Assembly (NCBI RefSeq): GCF_013386165.1 | Contig: NZ_JACAOS010000016.1 | Location: 458,051 to 522,050, forward strand | Length of the DNA stretch: 64,000 nucleotides | Reading direction: 5' to 3' | From: Pseudomonas gingeri | Lineage (GTDB): Bacteria; Pseudomonadota; Gammaproteobacteria; Pseudomonadales; Pseudomonadaceae | In this document: piece by piece, positions 59,024 through 64,000 of the stretch | Numbering within the stretch: position 1 is the first letter of the stretch | Layout: each line of letters starts with the position of its first letter | Program-made: the position numbers and the translations under genes | Notes under the pieces: model-generated | What the model was told of the DNA's origin: nothing | Seen by the model: only the letters and a program-made list of their open reading frames with translations | Databases searched by the model: none

Positions 59024-59260
59024 TCAGGCGCTTTGTTCCGCCCGCTGGACCAGCCAGCGCAATGCATCGGCCGTCGGTACCTGATAATGCCGTTCGGCCG
59101 ATTGCGAGCCCAGCGGGCTGTAGTGCTCGCTGTAGCGGCTGAGGATCAGGTGGCGTTGGTCATCCGACAGCCGCAGGCTGACTTCATGGCAGTGCAGGTC
59201 GGTGTCGGCGTGTTTGCTCACCCGCTGCTCGAGGATTAGCGGTTGTTGTTCAGAAACCAT
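59024..59260 (-). CDS. Small protein encoded with mlaA, unknown function
   Basis: 78 residues, cytoplasmic by lack of a signal. It begins MVSEQQPLILEQRV, contains a His/Cys patch (KHADTDLHCHEVSLRLSDDQRHLILSRYSEHY) and ends TADALRWLVQRAEQSA. ATG 59260 overlaps the mlaA 3' end by 11 bases, so it is probably coupled to mlaA. As I recall, P. aeruginosa has a small hypothetical gene beside vacJ in the same way. Function unknown. Confidence 0.75.
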   Translation of the reverse strand: MVSEQQPLILEQRVSKHADTDLHCHEVSLRLSDDQRHLILSRYSEHYSPLGSQSAERHYQVPTADALRWLVQRAEQSA

Positions 59261-60038
59261 CCTGGGCGGCTCCCTGGCAACGGTCTTTCTCCGGCTGGGT
59301 GCTGCCTTGCTTGCCCTCCTGCACGAATGCCGCACGATGCTCGGCGACCACGTTACGCAGGGCGCTGTAGTAGTCCGGCAGTTTTTGCAGGCTGTCGGTG
59401 AGCGGCAGCAGCTCGGCGCGCTGGTCGATCACACCGCCGACCAGGCTGACGGTTGCCAGGGTTTGTACGCTGTCGCTGTTGTTGCCGAAGGGGTTGAAGG
59501 CCAGGCCCAGCAACCGTCCGGCGGCGTCGCGGGCGTTGCCGGTGCCCAGTAGCGGCAGTTCGACGATGGGCCCGTTGGCGATACCCCAGACACCAAAGGT
59601 CTGGCCGAAGTCGGCGGTGTGGCGGGGGATGCCCATAGGGTCCGAGACATCGATCAACCCTGCCACACCGAGGGTGGTGTTGACCGTGAAACGCCCCAGG
59701 GTCGTGGCCGAGCGCTTCAAGTTGCCCTGCAGCAGGTCGTTGACGAAAACCTTGGGTTCGGCAAAGTTGGTGGTGAAGTTATGCACACCCCGTTGGAAGA
59801 CCTTCGGCAGGTGCTGATAACCCCGGGCCACGGGGGCCAGGGCATAGTCATCGACGACCTTGTTGAAGGCGAAAATCCCCCGGTTGACCCGCTGGGCCGG
59901 GTCGAACACCGGATGATCGACCTGCGCGCAACTGCCGTTCGCCACCGGGGCCGGGCTGCTGCAGCCGGCCAGGTACGAAACGGTCAGCAACAGCGCGGCG
60001 TGACGGAGCATGGCGGGCGAACACTTGAGCGAGGGCAT
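59250..60038 (-). CDS. mlaA: Outer-membrane lipid asymmetry lipoprotein MlaA (VacJ)
   Basis: 262 residues with a lipoprotein signal, lipobox YLAGC (Cys26). Family motifs: DPAQRVNRGIFAFNKVVDDYALAPVARGY, NFTTNFAEPKVFVNDLLQGN, and GVAGLIDVSDPMGIPRHTADFGQTFGVWGI. Removes phospholipids from the outer leaflet of the outer membrane and hands them to the MlaC shuttle. ATG 60038 is used; an upstream TTG is less likely. The mlaFEDCB genes are not in this window. Divergent from a two-component system. Confidence 0.93.
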   Translation of the reverse strand: MPSLKCSPAMLRHAALLLTVSYLAGCSSPAPVANGSCAQVDHPVFDPAQRVNRGIFAFNKVVDDYALAPVARGYQHLPKVFQRGVHNFTTNFAEPKVFVNDLLQGNLKRSATTLGRFTVNTTLGVAGLIDVSDPMGIPRHTADFGQTFGVWGIANGPIVELPLLGTGNARDAAGRLLGLAFNPFGNNSDSVQTLATVSLVGGVIDQRAELLPLTDSLQKLPDYYSALRNVVAEHRAAFVQEGKQGSTQPEKDRCQGAAQDGF

Positions 60039-60207
60039 GGGCAAACGGTCTCTGGGGAGGAAAGTGGGCTGATGCTGGCAGCCGCGCCTTGCGCAAAGAT
60101 GTCTGCTTTATTGCGTTGTTGACGGTTTGTTACTGCATTGAAATATATGACGGAGCGCCGCGAATGGTTTTAGATGGTCTCTTTCCAACTTCAAGTGATG
60201 GCCGCCG

Positions 60208-60918
60208 GTGAGCAGTCTGTTGATCGTGGACGACGACCTCGAGGTCCTTGCCCTGCTGAAGAAATTCTTTGTGCTGCATGGCTACACGGTGGAGGTCGCC
60301 GCCGATGGCGCCGCGTTGTGGGCCGCAGTGGAGCGCCAGGCCCCGGACCTGATCATTCTCGACCTGATGCTGCCGGGAGAGAACGGCCTGATGCTGTGCC
60401 AGCGCCTGCGCCGGCAGTACGCGACTCCGGTGATCATGCTGACCGCCATGGGCGAGTTGAGCGACCGGGTGGTGGGCCTGGAAATGGGCGCCGACGACTA
60501 CCTGAGCAAACCCTTCGACGCCCGTGAGTTGCTGGCGCGGGTCCGCGCGGTCTTGCGCCGGGCCGGGGAAAGCCGGCCCTTGACCGGTGAGGTGCCGCGT
60601 CCGCTGATCCGTTTCGCCGACTGGCAACTGGACTTGACCCGACGTGAGTTGCGTTCGCCGGATCAGGTGATGATTCCGTTGTCGGCCGGGGAGTTCGATC
60701 TGCTGCTGGTGTTTGTCGAACATCCCCAGCGCATCCTCACCCGCGAGCAACTGCTGGATCTGGCGCGGGGACATAGTCATGACGCGTTCGATCGCAGCAT
60801 CGATGTCCAGGTCAGCCGCCTGCGGCGCAAGCTGGAGTTCGACACCAAGCGCCCGGCGATGATTCGCACGGTGCGCAATGGCGGCTATTTGTTTACCCCT
60901 GATGTGACACGCCAGTGA
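60208..60918 (+). CDS. OmpR-family response regulator
   Basis: 236 residues: receiver domain (1-115) with acidic triad in LLIVDDDLEV, phospho-acceptor in LIILDLMLPGENGLML (about 52) and Lys in LSKPFDARELL, then a winged helix (about 135-236) ending IRTVRNGGYLFTPD. The GTG start at 60208 is the only good in-frame start near the domain boundary; its ribosome site is weak. The stop overlaps the kinase GTG start (GTGA). The target is unknown; divergent mlaA is 169 bases away. Confidence 0.9.
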   Translation: MSSLLIVDDDLEVLALLKKFFVLHGYTVEVAADGAALWAAVERQAPDLIILDLMLPGENGLMLCQRLRRQYATPVIMLTAMGELSDRVVGLEMGADDYLSKPFDARELLARVRAVLRRAGESRPLTGEVPRPLIRFADWQLDLTRRELRSPDQVMIPLSAGEFDLLLVFVEHPQRILTREQLLDLARGHSHDAFDRSIDVQVSRLRRKLEFDTKRPAMIRTVRNGGYLFTPDVTRQ

Positions 60919-62264
60919 GCCGCCCCGGAGCCGGGCGTTATCGTCCAAGGGACACGGTGGCCCGCTGGATCGCCCTGACCATCCTGATGGCCATGCTGAC
61001 GGCGCTGGGGTTCAATGCGCTGTTCGTCAAGCTGGCCGGTGTCTGGGCCTATCCTTCCCTGATCGAGATCGGCCTGCTGGAAAAGGTCGCCTCCATCAGC
61101 CGTGTGATCGAAGCTTCCGACCCCGGACAGCGTGCCCGTTTGGCCGCGGTGGTCAGTGACCCGAACATGCAGGTGAACTGGTACCTCGACCGCCACGATA
61201 TCCCCCAGCCAAAAATCGTTGAAGAGGTCCGGGGCCGGGGATCGGAAGGCATACGTCGAGCCCTTAATGCGCCGAACCGAAGGATCGAGGCCTATCGGCC
61301 CTCCGATTGGGAAGGCCCGGGCGGACGTTATGCCTTGCTGATCCAGTTGGACGACGGCTCCTGGCTGATGTTTTCCGCCGCGTCGCGCAGTTGGGGGTTG
61401 GAGGAGGGGCCACGGGGGGTGATTGTGATCGTGCTGGTGCTGCTCTCCACGGCGGTGGTCACCTTGATCGCAACCCGTCGTCTGGCCAGGCCCTTGCAGC
61501 AATTTGCCCAGGGCGCGCGGCGTTTTGGCGTCGACTTCCGCGCACCGCCCGTGGAGCCGGTCGGACCCCATGAAATCCGCCAGGCGATTCTCGCCTTCAA
61601 CGCCATGCAGGCTCAGTTGCAACACTTCATCAAGGACCGTACGCAGATGCTCGCGGCGATTTCCCATGACCTGCGCACGCCCTTGACCCGTATGCGCCTG
61701 CGGGGAGAGTTCATCGAAGACGAGGAACAACAGCAACGACTGTTCCGTGATGTCGACGAAATGCAGGCAATGATCAACTCCGCACTGGAGTTTTTCCGTG
61801 ACGATGCGCGCCTGGAAGAGGCGACTTCTTTTGACCTGGCGGAGTTGTTGCAAACCCTGGTGGACGATTATCGCGACCAGGGAATTGAAGTTGATTTCCA
61901 AGGACCGTCGAGGTGGGTGTATTTCGGGAGACCGTTGGGGCTCAAGCGGGTCTTCGGTAACTTGCTGGATAACGCGATCAAGTACGGCAGCGCGCCTTCT
62001 ATCGAACTGGAGCAGGACGCAGAGCAGCTATGGATTCGTGTGGAGGATCACGGGCCGGGTATTGCGCCGGGTGATCTTGAGCGGGTGTTCGAGCCGTTCT
62101 TTCGGCTGGAAAGCTCGCGCAACAAGAGTACCGGCGGGGTCGGGCTGGGGCTGTCGGCGGCGCGGGCGATTGTTCTGGAGCAGGGCGGGGCGCTGACTTT
62201 GAGCAACCGAACGGGGGGCGGGCTGGTCGCCTTGGTGGCGTTACCGCTGCAGGGCGATGTATAG
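60915..62264 (+). CDS. Two-component sensor histidine kinase (EnvZ-like)
   Basis: 449 residues: TM1 (about 16-40), a periplasmic sensor of about 110 residues (LAGVWAYPSLIEIGLLEKVASI...), TM2 (about 170-190, VIVIVLVLLSTAVVTLIA), HAMP, phospho-acceptor in AAISHDLRTPLTRMRLR (His about 252), and ATPase boxes NLLDNAIKYG, DHGPGIAPGD and GGVGLGLSAARAI. Cognate of the regulator with which its start overlaps. The GTG start is set by that coupling. The signal is unknown. Confidence 0.91.
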   Translation: MSRPGAGRYRPRDTVARWIALTILMAMLTALGFNALFVKLAGVWAYPSLIEIGLLEKVASISRVIEASDPGQRARLAAVVSDPNMQVNWYLDRHDIPQPKIVEEVRGRGSEGIRRALNAPNRRIEAYRPSDWEGPGGRYALLIQLDDGSWLMFSAASRSWGLEEGPRGVIVIVLVLLSTAVVTLIATRRLARPLQQFAQGARRFGVDFRAPPVEPVGPHEIRQAILAFNAMQAQLQHFIKDRTQMLAAISHDLRTPLTRMRLRGEFIEDEEQQQRLFRDVDEMQAMINSALEFFRDDARLEEATSFDLAELLQTLVDDYRDQGIEVDFQGPSRWVYFGRPLGLKRVFGNLLDNAIKYGSAPSIELEQDAEQLWIRVEDHGPGIAPGDLERVFEPFFRLESSRNKSTGGVGLGLSAARAIVLEQGGALTLSNRTGGGLVALVALPLQGDV

Positions 62265-62508
62265 GCAGCGTCCGACGAGGCCTTTTGTCGAGGCAAGTAG
62301 TGCAACTTCAAAGCGTCATCAATAAAGTGTTACTGGCTATCGGGTGATCACTTTTTTTGATGCCAGTCCCACGGTATTTGTTGTTTGACAACGTTTTAAC
62401 CAACACTGAAACTTTCCCCATTAAGGGTGGTTTTCGCCCTGCCCATTGTTTTGTCCTGCCTTGATATAAAGTCAAACAAAAACCCTCCATTGTGCAGTAG
62501 CCAAAACC

Positions 62509-64000
62509 ATGAATATTCGCTTGAAGTTCAGTCAGAAGATTCTGCTCGCTGTTTCTGCTGTGGTCGTTGTGGTCTTTGCGGTTTTCGCACTCTATGGCGA
62601 TTATCAGCAGCGCAATGAAATCAGCAGCAATATCGAAAACAACTTGCACACCACCGGACAGGTCCTGGCCCAGAATATTCAAACCTGGCTGAGTGACCGC
62701 TTGCTGTTGGTGGACGCCATGGCCCAGGTCGTCGCGCTCGACCCGGCTCGGGACAAGGTCCGCACCTTGCTCCAGCGGCCTGCGCTCACCTCGACCTTCG
62801 TCGCCAGCTACAGCGCAACGCGTGAAGGCGCTTTCGATATCTTTCCTGAACGGGTCATGCCCGATGGCTACGATCCCCGCCAGCGGCCCTGGTACTCGGA
62901 CGCGGTTAAAAACGGTCCGATCCTCACCGAACCCTATATCGGCGTGGGCAGCGATTACCTGGTGATGAGCGAGGCGGCGCCGGTGAAGTCCGGCGACCAG
63001 GTGCTGGGCGTGCTCGGGGTCAATATCAGCCTGGATAAAATGGCCCGGATGATCAACGCCCAGGACTTTGGTGGCATCGGTTATGCCTTCCTGGTCAGTG
63101 CCGACGGCAATATCCTGGTGCACCCCGATAAAACCCTGGTCACCAAGAACCTGCGTGATATCTACGCCATGGAGCCGGCGCGGATCGGCGCCGAGCTGAG
63201 CGAGGTGCAACAGGCGGGGAGTACGCAGTTGCTGACGTTCATGCCGGTACAGGGCCTGCCTTCGGTGAAATGGTACGTGGGCCTGGCGGTCGACAAGCAC
63301 AAGGCCTATGCGGCGCTGACCCAGTTTCGTCTCTCGGTGGTGATCGCGACGGTCGTATTGCTGGCCATCACCTTTGTCCTGCTCAGCCTGTTGATCCGAC
63401 TGCTGATGAAGCCTTTGCACCATATGACCCGGGCACTGGAGGACATCGCCCAGGGCGATGGCGACCTGACGCAGCGCTTGGCGATCCAATCGCGAGACGA
63501 ATTCGGCAACCTGGCGGGGGCCTTCAATCGTTTTGTCGAGCGTATTCATAGCTCGATCCGCGAAGTGGCGTCGACCACCGCGCGCTTGAGCCAGGTGGCC
63601 AGCCGGGTGGTCAACGCCTCAAACGCCTCGATGAGCAATTCGGACAACCAGTCCCATCGCACCAGCAGTGTTGCGGCGGCGATCAATCAATTGGGGGCGG
63701 CCGCCCAGGAGATTGCCGTGAATGCCGCGGATGCCTCGCAGGGGGCTTCCGATGCACGGGACACGGCGGATGAGGCACGGCGGGTGGTCGAGCGCTCGAT
63801 CCAGGCGATGACTGAGCTGTCGGCCAAGATCCTCTCCTCCAGCGCGCGGATCGAGCAGCTCAACAGTCACACGTCGAGCATTGGCCAGATACTCAAGGTG
63901 ATCCAGGCGATCTCCGAACAAACCAATCTGCTGGCACTCAATGCCGCCATTGAGGCTGCCCGGGCCGGTGAATCCGGACGCGGTTTCTCGGTGGTTGCCG
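62509..64000 (+). CDS. dCache methyl-accepting chemotaxis protein (partial, runs off the window)
   Basis: At least 497 residues, 3' end cut by the window edge. TM1 (about 11-30), a periplasmic dCache domain (about 35-275), TM2 (about 280-300, VIATVVLLAITFVLLSLLI), HAMP (LMKPLHHMTRALEDIAQGDGDLTQRL) and the start of the signalling tip (VIQAISEQTNLLALNAAIEAARAGESGRG). The sensor has DGYDPRQRPWYSDAV, with the RxWY part of the amino-acid-binding dCache signature (PctA/B/C type), but PYIG where that motif usually has PYxD. Ligand uncertain, possibly amino acids or amines. Confidence 0.9.
   Translation, partial: MNIRLKFSQKILLAVSAVVVVVFAVFALYGDYQQRNEISSNIENNLHTTGQVLAQNIQTWLSDRLLLVDAMAQVVALDPARDKVRTLLQRPALTSTFVASYSATREGAFDIFPERVMPDGYDPRQRPWYSDAVKNGPILTEPYIGVGSDYLVMSEAAPVKSGDQVLGVLGVNISLDKMARMINAQDFGGIGYAFLVSADGNILVHPDKTLVTKNLRDIYAMEPARIGAELSEVQQAGSTQLLTFMPVQGLPSVKWYVGLAVDKHKAYAALTQFRLSVVIATVVLLAITFVLLSLLIRLLMKPLHHMTRALEDIAQGDGDLTQRLAIQSRDEFGNLAGAFNRFVERIHSSIREVASTTARLSQVASRVVNASNASMSNSDNQSHRTSSVAAAINQLGAAAQEIAVNAADASQGASDARDTADEARRVVERSIQAMTELSAKILSSSARIEQLNSHTSSIGQILKVIQAISEQTNLLALNAAIEAARAGESGRGFSVVA

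Noticed and set aside
1..64000. CRISPR arrays, prophage, insertion sequences, tRNA or rRNA genes
   Set aside because: None seen. The only repeated elements are REP/REPIN sequences and the two rsmX-like genes.

Overview
The window is a piece of a Pseudomonas chromosome, most likely from the P. fluorescens species complex. Evidence: FtsA/FtsZ/LpxC proteins of Pseudomonas type, REP/REPIN repeats of the (T)GTAGGAGCNNGCTTGCTCGCGA kind, two RsmX-type sRNAs, a Wss-type acetylated-cellulose operon, an Aer/CheV/chemoreceptor set, cyoABCDE and NorR/Hmp. The DNA is GC-rich; AT-rich stretches are confined to regulatory gaps (hmp, cyoA, pilin and wss upstream regions).

Layout. 1-2405: end of ftsA, ftsZ, lpxC (division and lipid A), closed by a terminator and a REPIN. 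2583-10548 (minus strand): a periplasmic-sensing diguanylate cyclase, then an operon read leftwards as adaptor, RND pump, response regulator, sensor kinase (MexMN-like layout). 10849-17390: a chaperone-usher fimbrial cluster with a mini-pilin, major pilin, chaperone, usher, second chaperone and tip adhesin. 17478-22295: an 80-aa protein, an Aer-like receptor, a YkgJ-family protein, a small secreted protein, a GNAT acetyltransferase and CheV. 22416-31756: norR and hmp with a complete NorR/IHF/sigma-54 control region, dsbB, and the cytochrome bo3 operon cyoABCDE.

31813-42193: mixed genes (MocR-type regulator, unknown proteins, DUF4124-like protein, 4HB chemoreceptor, DedA protein, AraC regulator with a divergent secreted hydrolase, LysR regulator, ArgD-like aminotransferase) and two rsmX-like sRNA genes about 7 kb apart. 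42551-57200: a nine-gene operon for synthesis, export and acetylation of cellulose (wssA, bcsA, bcsB, bcsZ, bcsC, wssF, wssG, wssH, wssI), mostly joined by start/stop overlaps. 57402-64000: AroP-like permease, mlaA with a small overlapping partner, an OmpR/EnvZ-type pair and a truncated dCache chemoreceptor.

How the parts fit: much of the window serves surface life and sensing. c-di-GMP made by enzymes such as the one at 2583-4037 can activate BcsA through its PilZ domain. Acetylated cellulose and fimbriae are attachment factors. RsmX sRNAs, produced under GacS/GacA, titrate RsmA/RsmE proteins that commonly repress such genes. Hmp/NorR and cyo deal with nitric oxide and aerobic respiration. 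I found no CRISPR, prophage, transposase, tRNA or rRNA gene. The best candidates for follow-up are the paired rsmX genes with a shared half-canonical GacA box, the 104-aa mini-pilin, and a second fimbrial chaperone lacking the conserved anchoring lysine.
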